A stretch of DNA of 64,000 nt from Bettongia penicillata ogilbyi. Lineage: Eukaryota > Chordata > Mammalia > Diprotodontia > Potoroidae. The first letter of the stretch is position 1, and each line of letters opens with the position of its first letter. The position numbers were made by a program, and so were the translations under genes. Below, one piece after another: positions 54,011 to 64,000 of the stretch. The stretch spans positions 8,410,811-8,474,810 of the forward strand of contig JAJHZJ010000311.1 in assembly GCA_023548195.1 (NCBI GenBank). Direction: 5' to 3'. A model generated the notes under the pieces. It ran no database searches and had not been told where the DNA came from. It saw nothing but the letters and a program-made list of their open reading frames with translations.

Positions 54011-54885
54011 GTGATTGAAATGTTCAAGGTCTCTTCTGAGCCTAGGTCCCAGGAGTCTTAGCACAGCTATCCACTTCTTAGCAGAAGGTATTACTGTTTC
54101 CTATGACATCTGGAAGCGTGGCTTGGAAGCAAGCACAAGCAAGTCTTGGCAATAAGTTTATTCATTTGTTTAAGTGAAATGGAGGCATATCATTATAACA
54201 GCAGGATCCCTGTCCTTTCTCCATCTAGGACCTGAGCGATGGTCGCGATTACATTCCATCCCTAGCCTTGGAGCCAGCAAAAATTATGCAGTGTGCTAGA
54301 AGTAAATGTGGTGAATACTACCTTGTTTAAGATCTGACTCACTTTGGTGTCTCCTCTGTAGGGCCTTTGCCTTAAGCTACCTGACTCCTGAATCCTAAAG
54401 TCTACTCCTGTCTTAACCCCTGAGACCTGCTTACTCGTTTCCCTCCTGTTGCCTTCCTAGTTTATATATGTGCAACTTAGTTTTCATATTAGGAAAACAT
54501 GGACTACCTATACTGATCCCTTTGGCTTCCAAAGTTTTAGTGTCCTTCAGATACTCTAGGCTGCTGGAACGGTGAATAACCTTGATACTTACCTATCCAT
54601 CGTTCAGCCTCCATCCCTACTTGGCTGGCTCTGTCCTAATGCTGCCCATACTCTGGCATGTTGGATGCCTGCTCTTTTAGAAATCCATCTGTGACTGTGA
54701 ATTAGTGAAGATGTATTTGAGTTTCTCATACTTTATTATTACCAGCAGGGATTCAAAATCAGTCCAACTTTACTGACAAAGATATCCGATGCTTTTCTAC
54801 TTTTTCTTCCCTGCCAGGGACATCAGAAGCCTGTGCAGCCATTAGTTAGAACATTCTGTAGCGAAAACAAGCAAAACAAGTGTCC
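54011..54885. other. Unclassified, mostly unique sequence
   Basis: About 870 bases without named repeats. 'cttgccttaagctacctgac' and neighbours show no coding frame. No gene. Confidence 0.4.
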
Positions 54886-54889
54886 CACA

Positions 54890-55085
54890 TGAAGAAAGAA
54901 TTTGAATTTTTGCCTGGAGGGACCCTAAAGATAATCCTGTCAAACACCCTTCTTATAAAAGAAAATTGAGGACCAGAGAGTTCTATGGACTTGCCCAAGG
55001 TAACATGGCTTATAAGGAACATAGCCTCTATCACTAGCTGTGATGCTTTTCTCACTATGCCACACTGAACACACCATTTTTTAGA
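54890..55085 (-). repeat. MON1-type CORE-SINE
   Basis: 'cctggagggaccctaaagat', 'agaaaattgaggaccagaga', 'atggacttgcccaaggtaac', 'tttctcactatgccacactg'. Confidence 0.88.
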
Positions 55086-55525
55086 ATAATAAACAGTCGC
55101 ACAAATGTTCAAATTTTGAAATAATGAGTAGCCTACTGATTCCAGACATCAGTGTCAATCCCAAATGACTCACCTAACACTACTTGGCATTTTATTGGAA
55201 GAGGCAGATTTTGTTCTCAACTATTTCTGTAATCATGAGAAAGAACCCCAAATCCATAAAACCAGGGAGAATGTCAGACCATTTTATCTATTAATTATCC
55301 ATTATTTTATCTTAGATTAGATGATATCTATAAAACATTGAGCACCACACCTGGCATATACTTAGGCTTAAAAATGATTATTTATTTATCTATTCCCTTC
55401 CATCTGTTTGAGGTGGTGGGAGAACTCATTAGATAAATGTCAATAGACTGCTTTAAGCTCCCGGAGAAAGTTATTTCTTTTATTACAAATACAAGAGAGG
55501 ATTATTGATCTGAACGTTGAGCTAG
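55086..55525. other. Unclassified intergenic sequence
   Basis: A short MIR/L2-end trace ('acattgagcaccacacctgg', about 55335). No gene. Confidence 0.4.
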
Positions 55526-55529
55526 ACAC

Positions 55530-55772
55530 ATAGGTGGTGGAGAGCACTGGGCAGGAAGATCGAGATTCAAATCTGGCCTCAAACACTTACCAGCTGTGTG
55601 ACCTTAGGCAAGTCCCTTAATCTCTGTCTGACTCAGTTTCCTTCTCTGGAAAATGGAGATAATAATATCACCTTCCTCTTATGGTTATTGTGAGATAATA
55701 TTCATAAAATGCTTTAGCACAATATCTAGAACATAGGCACTGTCTAAATGATTTTTATTATTATCTCATGTT
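55530..55772 (+). repeat. MIR-type CORE-SINE, full length
   Basis: 'taggtggtggagagcactgg', 'aaatctggcctcaaacactt', 'gctgtgtgaccttaggcaag', 'atggagataataatatcacc', 'aggcactgtctaaatgattt'. Confidence 0.93.
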
Positions 55773-56395
55773 TGTTAGGTCTTTTTCAGTTTTGCCATTT
55801 TTTATGTTAACATCCAACTCTATATTTAAATGCAATAAAATTTTCCATTTACATTTTAATTCTGAGAAAGCTATATATTGCTAAACTGAAAACTGAAAGT
55901 GCCCATGATTTTGTCATACACTAATCTTCATGTCATTATGTGTCTGTTCTACATCCTGACCAAGAAATGGAAGGACTTTCAACTCTCACCACATTCTGAC
56001 AGAAATCAACTTTTTGTGTCAGCAAATTTGTCCAGAAACCCCTTGTGTTAAAGATTAAATGAGTCATTAAAAGGAAAAAATTTGGGGTAATAATATTCAA
56101 CAATCTACATTTCCCTACATTTCTGGTCTAATTCTTGAAAAGGTCCTTCTCCCTTCAGGTGCTATTATGTCTTGCAAAGGTGACCTATCCTGGCTTCTGG
56201 AGTATTGGCCTGCAAGGGAGATTGTACCATCTTACCTCAAATAAGCAACAGTAATTTCTCAGCCTCAATTTGATTTAACCTAGTCTATGGAGACAGTATC
56301 AAGCCCTTGGATGCAAAATTGCAATATACCTTCAAAGGGCCTCAGTGGCAGCATTATAGAATACAAGAAGGAGCTATTATTCCATTCCATTCAAT
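55773..56395. other. Unclassified intergenic sequence
   Basis: About 620 bases, AT-rich, nothing recognised. Confidence 0.4.
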
Positions 56396-56399
56396 CACT

Positions 56400-56780
56400 C
56401 CCCAAATGTATTAAGTGTCAGAACATGTTGTAATATTGGGTATGTAATAATTATAGTATACCCTTAATAAATGCTGAACTGAATTAAAATCAAATCTTTT
56501 CTCTTTCTAAGGTCTGGGGTAAATACAAAGTTCAGATGAGATAAAGTCCCTCCCCTCACTGAGTTCCTGTTTTAGTAGGTAGATATATGTAAATAAAATT
56601 ACTCTAATAAAAATAAACAAGACATGCTACTGTAAATATAATATAGAATAGGAAAAAAAGACCCCAAGGAAAGAGAAAAGCAGTAGCAGCAATAGAAGCT
56701 CTATGAGATTCAGGGAAAAAAAATGATTATCACTAACTGAAAGTATCAAGAAAGGCTTCCTGGAGAAAGAATCATTTGAG
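56400..56780. repeat. Ancient mammalian repeat, diverged
   Basis: 'ataaagtccctcccctcact', 'gagttcctgttttagtaggt', 'gaaaggcttcctggagaaag' resemble the repeat at 42475. Confidence 0.45.
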
Positions 56781-56844
56781 ATAAGCTTTTGACTAAAGAT
56801 GCCAAGCAAAATGTCTATCTGTCTGTCTCTCTTTTTCTGTCTCT

Positions 56845-57058
56845 GTCTCTTTCTCACAGTTGAGGCTTGGGAAAGACCTTAGTTTAGAAAGGTCAAGGTC
56901 ATACTCTGCCATCAGTCTTGACTTTTTTGTTACCACTGGACTTTGATGCCTGGAGGAGAGAGTGAGGCTGATGACTTTGCATAGCTCTGCCTCACTTAAA
57001 TCCTGTTCACTCACAAGTGAAATCTGTGATCGGTCCTTTGGGAGAATGAAGGACAAAT
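56845..57058 (+). repeat. RTE-tailed SINE
   Basis: 'gggaaagaccttagtttaga', 'gtcaaggtcatactctgcca', 'ctctgcctcacttaaatcct', 'tttgggagaatgaaggacaa'; ends in the RTE-like tail. Confidence 0.88.
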
Positions 57059-57239
57059 AGCAACAATTGGTCCTCTAATTCATGTCTACATGGATCTCTT
57101 TTTCTGTCCTTAGCTGTCTCTGTGTCTCCCTGTGTTTCATTGTTCCTTATCTGTTGTTCTATGTCTTTGCTTTGCTGTATCTGTTTCTTTGTCATTCTAC
57201 TTTTCTCTGACTCATTTCCTTCCTTTTTTCATATATTTG

Positions 57240-57685
57240 GGGGTGGATGAGAATTCAAAGAGCACTGAGTCCACCCCTTTCATTTTATAGATTAGGAGAC
57301 TGAGTCACAAATAGATAAAATATGAGTTCGTCCTTCATTGCTGAAGAAGACCATGCCATCAGAGGAATGATGACATGACTTGCACTTGACTTTGTTTTGA
57401 GTGAGGGAGGGCTGTGCAGGTCACCAGTCTCACTTCTCCTCCAGAGCCATCTGAATCTAGTGACCAGATATTCATCAGGATGACTGTAGATGACCCAGGA
57501 TGAGGCAATTGGGATTAAGTGACTTGCCCAAGGTCATACAGCTAGTGAGTGTCAAGTGTCTGAGGTGAGATTTGAACTCAGGTCCTCCTGACTCCTGCAC
57601 TGGTGCTCTATCCACTGCACCACTTAGCTGCCCCAAATAAAGCATCTTGACCAAGGTTATATATGCAATAAGTGCCAGAACTACT
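57240..57685 (-). repeat. MON1-type CORE-SINE split by a composite SINE
   Basis: Left part 57240-57320 ('gagtccacccctttcatttt', 'agattaggagactgagtcac') and right part 57636-57685 ('aagcatcttgaccaaggtta') belong together. The flanks agataaaatat and aaataaagcat could be a diverged target duplication. Confidence 0.7.
57327..57634 (-). mobile_element. Composite SINE with RTE tail (copy 2)
   Basis: Same element as 44397-44695, here complete across the core ('agtgacttgcccaaggtcat'). Head at the high coordinate ('tctatccactgcaccactta'), RTE-like tail at the low coordinate ('ttcgtccttcattgctgaag'). Confidence 0.92.
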
Positions 57686-58479
57686 GACAGGGACTCATGT
57701 ATAAATGACAATACTAGAAACCCTGGCCCCTTTGGGTTACCTCTAAAACCCTAAGGAGTCAATCAGGCACCCATTAGGGACAAAATGATTGGGAATTGGG
57801 AAAGTAGCTAGAAGAGTTCTTAACATACTTCTATTATATAAACATTGCATAAAATTATTTACTGCTATTTGTTTTATAAATTATCACGCTGTTTGGGAAA
57901 TGACTGCTCTGTTTTGTGTTTTTTCTACCTTTTTGCCCTTTCTGAGGTTTTACTTAAGGGCTATGGGAAGTGATCCCTTCACTTTTGGCATCTATATTTT
58001 AGTTGCCTCCAGAGTTACATCCGAAGTTATACTCCCTGCCCCCTGAAACGCCAGATTTCACCCCAAGAATGCATCAAAGGCATATAAAATAATATACCTG
58101 AGTGGATGTCCCTCATTTTCAGGCAATTTCAATCTGGTTCTTAAAACATCACTTCCTACACCCAGTTTGGAGATTGAATGTATATTTGCTACAAGGAAAA
58201 ACACAGTTTTCTTGTGTGTCCAAACTTGCCTAACTTTTGTATGTAAGATTACTGAAGTCATAATAGTCAATGGGGTCCAAATAAGCATCCCACATTGTGG
58301 TGACAATTATCCCCTTATTGCTTTGGTTTTTCCAGGGTGTACGTCTTTGCCTTTTAGAAATGCAAACACACATACTGTGAACATGGCCCTATATGCTAAG
58401 ACCCACTTTGCTTATACTGAGCAACCCCGCCTCAGACAACATAATTACATCTAGCAGAGTGCTGGCTGCAACAGAAATA
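57686..58479. other. Unclassified intergenic sequence
   Basis: About 790 bases with no repeat assigned. The 95-codon + frame (58167-58454) has no domain; no gene supported. Confidence 0.4.
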
Positions 58480-58955
58480 AATCCATTGTAATAGAAATGT
58501 GTCATAGGATCAATGTCTTCCACTTGGAAAACAAATGCCTTGGCTTTGCTCCTGTGTTTATTTTGGCTTTAGGAGTTGAGTCCTTTATCTAGCCAGCAGG
58601 AGTCTATTATCCACTGATAACACTTTTCATCCCCATTGTTGCTATCTTTAAAACAGCTTCTTTAGAGTTCTTTTCTTTTCTTTTTTTTGGTTCGTTGACT
58701 TAATGACATGTTTAAAATCATTGTAAGAAGTTTATTAAAATGACAGATTTTTCATTTTGTGAGTTTAAACCACAGACTCTAAGGCTGATAATAAATGTGG
58801 TCCTCATTCCAGCTTCTGTGTGTTATAGGCGCCTTGCTGCTTTCGAAATGTTGGCAGGGTTGTCAGGATCTCGCTTATGCCTTGTACACTGAATAGTCTG
58901 AATCTCAGACATCTTTACCCAGACATAACTAGCACAAAGTGAGTTTGATATGCCC
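58480..58955. other. Candidate conserved non-coding element
   Basis: Repeat-free, mixed composition. Motifs include 'tggctttgctcctgtgttta', 'taaaaccacagactctaa' (AACCACA, RUNX-like), 'ctgataataaatgtggtcct' and 'ttataggcgccttgctgctt'. No open frame of note. Confidence 0.4.
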
Positions 58956-58964
58956 CAGGGCAGG

Positions 58965-59245
58965 CACTCTCGAAAAGACTATCTCCTCCTTCCAGAGGTA
59001 TATTTCTTCTCTTACCTTGAGGCCACCTTCCATAGGAAGTCTTTCTTGATTTCATCAGAGGCTAGTGTCTTCTACTCTGAGATTACTTTGAATTTATCAT
59101 CAATGTATCTCATATATACTGATTTTTGTTGTCTCCCACATTAGAATATGGGCTCCCTGAGGGCAAGGGTGGATGTTGCTATTTCTTTATGGTCCCAGAG
59201 TTTAGTATAGTGTCTGGAACACAGTACAAACCTAATCAATGCCTT
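58965..59245 (+). repeat. L2 3' end
   Basis: 'ggaagtctttcttgatttca', 'atatgggctccctgagggca', 'tggtcccagagtttagtata', 'gcctt' and terminal 'gattgattg'. Confidence 0.8.
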
Positions 59246-60995
59246 TTCACTGATTGATTGAAATGCCCTAGAGCAGGGAATCCTGCTTCTGTGCAGTTTG
59301 GATTCAGTCAAAGGGTCACACGTGAGGCCCTAGAAGCTGCTGGTTCTCCACCCCTGAGGTCTAGGGGAAAACAATTCCTGGGGATCCCCTCTAGGGTCTC
59401 ATCATTATGCAATCCTTCCTCTTTTTTGAAGGGCTGTTCCCCTATGCTTGCCAGTGTGACCACAAGATGTCCATAGTAGAAATTTCATCTTTCTTCCTCA
59501 ACTAAACCTGACCTAAACTCAATTTTATCTGTTTATGGTGATACCTTTACCCATTTAAAAAAAACCACAAAGCAAATGTTAACTTATTCCATGAAATATC
59601 ATTTCACAGAACTCATTAAAGAACTATTTGGTAGCATTTTTAAAAGAGAATTATTTTATCTCTCTCTCCTGAAGTCCTAAATTGCTTATTTTCAGTTTTA
59701 GCTAGCACCTAATTGTTCTCCTTAAAAAAAAAAAAAAACAACCAAACAAAAAAAAAAAACATCTTCTCCATTCATCTACATAGAAATCTCCATGAAGCTA
59801 AGATTCTTGGATAGTTTATGTTCCACACTTTATTTAGACAAGCTCACTTAAGTACTTTCCTCATTCCTTATATTAGGTTGCCCTGAAATCCTAATGAAGC
59901 TAGGCGACCACAGCAATTTTAGAAACTCTCAGTCCTTTTATTGGCCAGTCAACAAATATTTATTAACGGCCTAATGTGGTTCAAGAGCTGAGCACAGCTG
60001 CTGCTTGAGAATTCCCTCCCCTCTTCCCTTCCTCACTTTCCCCTTGCTGCTTTAAATGGTTCAGCCTTAACCCTTGTCCTGACTCCACATTCCGCCTTAA
60101 TGTCAGGTCTTCAGTAATAGGACTGACCGTGCCAGACCAGGCCAGGAGAGGGCAACGTCTTCTTTACCCTCCCCTGACCAATGTCACTGTGATTCCCATA
60201 GGTTTAGTAGTGGACTTAGAGGCAGCATAGTAGCTTCTATTTTGCTTTTGCCTAGACAACCCCTTCCCCAAAAAAAGACTATCATGAAATACCCAGGAGA
60301 CTCACTGAGTCTGAGTGTTCATTTGAAGCGTGGAGGAATCTTACTTCAGTCCTTTTGTATACCCAAAGACAGCAAACTAAAACAAAAGCTCATTTTTGCT
60401 TTCCCTTACAGGACCTAACTGAACAAAGAAAAATGTAGCAGAGAGGCAATAGGGAGGTTTTTCCTTTTTTTTTTTCACTCCATTTATGTTTTTTGGTTGT
60501 TACAATAAAAACCACCTAGAAAGTCTTAGAAGGTCTATGCGCCTGTGTCAGTGAGGTAGGAGAGAAGCCTTGAGACTCAATCCCACTCTGCAGTAAGGAG
60601 AGAAAAAGAACTCCGATTGAGGAAAGGTAAGTGGTGAGTATGAAAAGGGGAACAGGTGATTCATTTCTTGGGGCATCTAGAAGAAAAGACAGAAACAGAG
60701 AGCCAGTCCCAGTCAAGAGATTTGGATGGCCAAGAGGTTCCAACATCCTTAGTTTCTCAATTCTCTATGATTTCTGGAGCCTCTCTCCCTTTCTCATCAC
60801 TCCTCCATTATGAACCCCTGTTTCAGGCCCCAGAATTCCATATGAATGATTTAGAAATGGGGAAGTCTCTGTCCTGCAGAAAGGGTATGTAGGCTGGTAT
60901 ATATGGGGAAGAGTGTGAAGAACCTTCATTTTGCTACTAGGGCTGTTGCTACTCTGAATGATTTTCCCTAGAGAAGCAGTTACTCATAGGGTCCT
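59246..60995. other. Unclassified, mostly unique sequence
   Basis: About 1.75 kb without assigned repeats apart from an A-rich run (59724-59759) and a poly-T at 60463-60475. Open frames of 60-78 codons show no domain. No gene supported. Confidence 0.4.
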
Positions 60996-60999
60996 CTCC

Positions 61000-61200
61000 T
61001 TCACAAAAATGATTTATTTTCTTCTTATGGATTTTTGTATTTATTTAAATGTATCCCTTTAGTGGATTGTAAACTCCTTGGGCATAGTCTTTTTATTTTT
61101 TTTGGTCTTTGTACCCTCAACGTATAGTATACTATAGTGCATTTATTTGGTACTTAAATACTTGTTGGATTATATCGGATTGAATTGAATGGTCTTATTT
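61000..61200 (+). repeat. L2 3' end
   Basis: 'gattgtaaactccttgggca', 'ggtctttgtaccctcaacgt', 'acttaaatacttgttggatt'. Confidence 0.75.
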
Positions 61201-61399
61201 TGGGGGGCCTAGATATATTAGGGGTTAAATCAACTTTTGTAAGTTGACTGGAATGAATCATCATATGAAAAATTGTTTCTATGAGAAAATGTGTTCTGGG
61301 TTCCAACTTTTTCACAAATGAAGTTTTGGAGCATAGAATATCAATGAGTTAAGTACTGCCTCTACTTCATTTTCCCCCCACCATAGTGCTTAGCATAGT

Positions 61400-61500
61400 A
61401 CTAGGTATATACTAGGTATATAGTAATATATAGTTTATATATTAATAAATATATATTTATATGATAAATATTATATTTATATTATATTAATAACTATTTT
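61400..61500. repeat. AT-rich (TATA)n low-complexity
   Basis: Degenerate ATATTTAT/ATATAT iterations. Confidence 0.88.
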
Positions 61501-63455
61501 ATCATTGAAAGCTTGTTGTTAGATTCATTAAGTCTTATGAAACTTCTTTAATCTTTCATAACCCAGACCTACATGTTGGGTCATGAGAGCTGTCAAGTTA
61601 GTCACCAAGCAGGTTTGACTGGATTTTTCACCCTGACAGTCCTCATCCCAGTGAATTAGATTGCACATGCAGTTAGACACCGTCCTTGCATCAAGACTGA
61701 GTCCTAAGAAGCCACACAGGCAAAGTCTTTGGTTTCTTGAAAAAGATTAAACTTTTTTTCCCCTTGAACAGGGACAGCTGGTTTCCATGATGCTGATGGC
61801 TGAAGTTTTATTTGGATGACAGGAGTTGATATAACAACTCTTCTGCTGCTTACACTTGAAACCCCCCACACAAAACACATGCCACGAAGAGGATGGCAGA
61901 GCTCTCCTTTTGCTAATGTAGTACTGAAATTACAGCATGGACAGCAATTCCATTTCAAGTAGGAAAGCTTTGGGGATATGATGGGTCTTTTTGGATTGCA
62001 TGCAGGAGCTTGGATTGCTCCACAATTCATTTCCTACGAGAAGAGTCTTCTCTCTACTTGGCTGGGCACATTGTGGGATATTGATAATCACCTTTCATTT
62101 CCAATGAGGAAAGAAGCAGAGAATAGGAAGAAGATTGAGGTTAGACAAAATAAAGGACATCCTTAGGATAATGAAGAGGATATCCAAACATCTTTTAGGG
62201 TTCAGGGATGGGCCTACCTGGAAATGAGACGGGGGTTGGTTGTTTTAAATTACTTTCCTATTTTAGGATTCTTAGATCCTAACTGTTTTTTTACTATTTC
62301 AAGGGGGATAGGTAGTTGGAGTGTGAAGGAGTCAGGTCTAAGCTGGACTTATGCCCTTACAGGCGAGAAAATATGTGTCTGGTTTATGTCTATGCCTCCA
62401 AGAGACTCTTTTCCTTTTCAAAATTCTTTCAATAGCTTTAGAGATGGAATCCAGGTACCAGAATAGGACATGAACTCGGCCCAGCAACCTTTATTTCCTT
62501 CTCCTCAAGGCTAACTCCATGACCCATGCAGCTGAATGAGGCTAAATGCTACATTCTCTCCTAAAAAAAAAAATGGGTATTACCTGAACAAAAATTAGGC
62601 TTGGAAAATGGAGAAGAAAAACCTGAACAGGCTTATCTGTTGTAGCCCCATTTGCTACATGTGCCAACATAACATACTCCCATGATTATAACAGCAGTAT
62701 CACAATGCCAACTCAATTTGCATTTTCTTAAATATAAATATTTCTGCTCTTGAGTAGTTTTACCCTTCCTAGTACTGTAGGAAATTTCCTACCTTCATCT
62801 CGTTCTGCTGCCTAAGAAAGTGAAGAATCCTGTGATTTTGTCAATAACAGGTACTCCCTATATGGGAACTCCCTTCCCCAAAACAGATTATAATCTATCT
62901 ATGATTTAAAACAAGAATAAATAGAGAATATTGAGCTATTTTATTTTCTCAGGGCCCAAAAGCTAGCAAATATAAGGGGAATCTGAACACGTCTTCCTGT
63001 GACTCCAAGTCTAGTATGTTCTTCTGATTTATCATACTGCCACTGTCTCAAAACAATATCTCATTGCTAAGGGGAAAAAGGAATAATCTAAGTAAGTCTA
63101 TGTGAAAATTTACCTTCAATTAAGTCTAGGATTTTTGCAGGTGCTTCATCCTGTAAGTTTATTTTAGTAGTGACTACATATGAAAATGGCTCAAGGTTAG
63201 GAATTGCAATGCCAAGGTAGAAACAAACAATTTAAAGTATATAAATCTTCTGCTTTGCATAGAACAGGAGAGGGCCAAAAGTAGGAGAAAACTAGAAATT
63301 CTAGGAACACATAAGGCCCAATATTTTTCTTAATAACAATAAAATTTAGTTACACAATGGTTAAAATTTGGGGAAAAAAAAGCTAGCAAACCTGAGGAAA
63401 AAGTTATTTTGATCTATCAAATTTTCTAATGAACACAGGTATGTCATTAAAGTAT
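61501..63455. other. Unclassified, repeat-poor sequence
   Basis: About 1.95 kb with no interspersed repeat recognised and only short A-runs. A 108-codon minus frame (61704-62030) has no domain. The part 62640-62830 ('aatttgcattttcttaaata') could be conserved non-coding DNA. Confidence 0.4.
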
Positions 63456-63458
63456 TTC

Positions 63459-63512
63459 TTCCCTTCCCTTCCCTTCCCTCCCCTCCCCTCTCCTCCCCTC
63501 CCCTTCCCTTTT
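63459..63512. repeat. (CCCTT)n/(CCCCT)n pyrimidine microsatellite
   Basis: C/T-only, period-5 at the start; ends in a T-run. Confidence 0.95.
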
Positions 63513-63838
63513 TTTCTCTTTCCACATAAGGTATCACACCCTTAGCTGCAGGTGCTCTACCCAAAAGGAATGTAAATTTTCTTCTCTGAAACTTTTCTTT
63601 TTGTCTTTTTTTCTCTTAAAGATCAGCCTTAACCCCAAAATGCTCAGATCCCAGAACAAGTCCTACATGGTCACTGTTTGAATGACGATTGGCTCAGAAT
63701 AAATGTAAATAACAGTTATTTCTGTTTTGGCCAACAACGGTGAGTCTTCTCTCTCATATCTATTATTTTTTAAAGGCCATTGTTGGTCACATTTTTTTTA
63801 TTATGCTTTAATCACTGAATGAGTGCTGCCTCAGTCAA
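63513..63838. other. Unclassified sequence
   Basis: Nothing recognised. Confidence 0.35.
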
Positions 63839-63839
63839 A

Positions 63840-64000
63840 CTGAGACCTGCTAAAGACCTTAGCTTGAAAAGGCAAAGGTCCCACGTTACATCCTGGGCCA
63901 TCTCCAGTTGTCCTGATACATAACTAGCCACTGGACCCATACGGCTCTGGAGGAGAAAGTCAGGCTGGTGACTTTTCACACCTCTCCCTCACTTAAATCC
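63840..64000 (+). repeat. RTE-tailed SINE, cut by the window end
   Basis: 'taaagaccttagcttgaaaa', 'acatcctgggccatctccag', 'ggctctggaggagaaagtca', 'cctctccctcacttaaatcc'; the RTE-like tail lies beyond the window. Confidence 0.9.

Noticed and set aside
58167..58454. 95-codon frame on + in unique sequence
   Set aside because: No domain or family resemblance; chance frame.
61704..62030. Cys-rich 108-codon minus-strand frame
   Set aside because: Cysteine spacing does not fit a zinc finger or secreted-peptide pattern I recognise; no supporting context.

Overview
This window looks like non-coding mammalian DNA, almost certainly from a marsupial (species not resolved). It is AT-rich and packed with interspersed repeats in the mixture expected of marsupials: CORE-SINEs of the MIR/MON1/THER1 type, MAR1-like SINEs with a 'gggatcatgaagactctgac'-type tail, SINEs ending in an RTE-like tail, L1 3' ends of marsupial type, many L2 fragments, one RTE fragment and one CR1/L3-like fragment. 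I found no intact protein-coding gene, no convincing exon, no tRNA or rRNA, no CRISPR and no bacterial features. Most open frames here are chance frames in microsatellites or repeats. All repeat names are my recognition by eye; no masking software was run.

Layout. 0-3 kb: repeat-poor DNA, then three L1 3' ends in tandem on the + strand. 3-9 kb: a pentanucleotide satellite, many CORE-SINEs and a long CTTC tract. 9-13.5 kb: an antisense L1 3' end, then a repeat-poor stretch (12.0-13.4 kb) that is my best candidate for a conserved non-coding element. 13.6-18.7 kb: CA and GA microsatellites and a MAR1 SINE split by a 540-bp RTE-tailed insertion with a perfect 17-bp target duplication. 18.7-22.2 kb: an old antisense L1 ORF2 split by a 2.95-kb HAL1-like element (L1 5'UTR, ORF1 and 3'UTR, no ORF2) with target duplications. 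23.2-27.5 kb: L2 pieces on both strands, a possible solo LTR, and a minus-strand RTE reverse transcriptase remnant. 27.5-32 kb: mostly unclassified sequence with SINEs. 32-44 kb: long L2 fragments, MAR1 SINEs on both strands and a TA-rich tract. 44.4-47.2 kb: a composite SINE, a CR1/L3 fragment and an antisense L1 interrupted by what I read as a processed pseudogene of FAM204A. 48.8-54 kb: a minus-strand L2 carrying embedded plus-strand L2, MIR and L1. 54-64 kb: mostly unique DNA with scattered SINEs and L2 3' ends.

There is no gene network to describe. What the window records is successive retrotransposition. L1-type machinery is the likely source of the L1, HAL1-like and FAM204A copies, RTE of the RTE-tailed SINEs, and L2 of the CORE-SINEs. 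Several nested insertions give a relative order of events. I saw no clearly novel functional system; the HAL1-like element, the FAM204A retrocopy and the repeat-free blocks are the items most worth following up.
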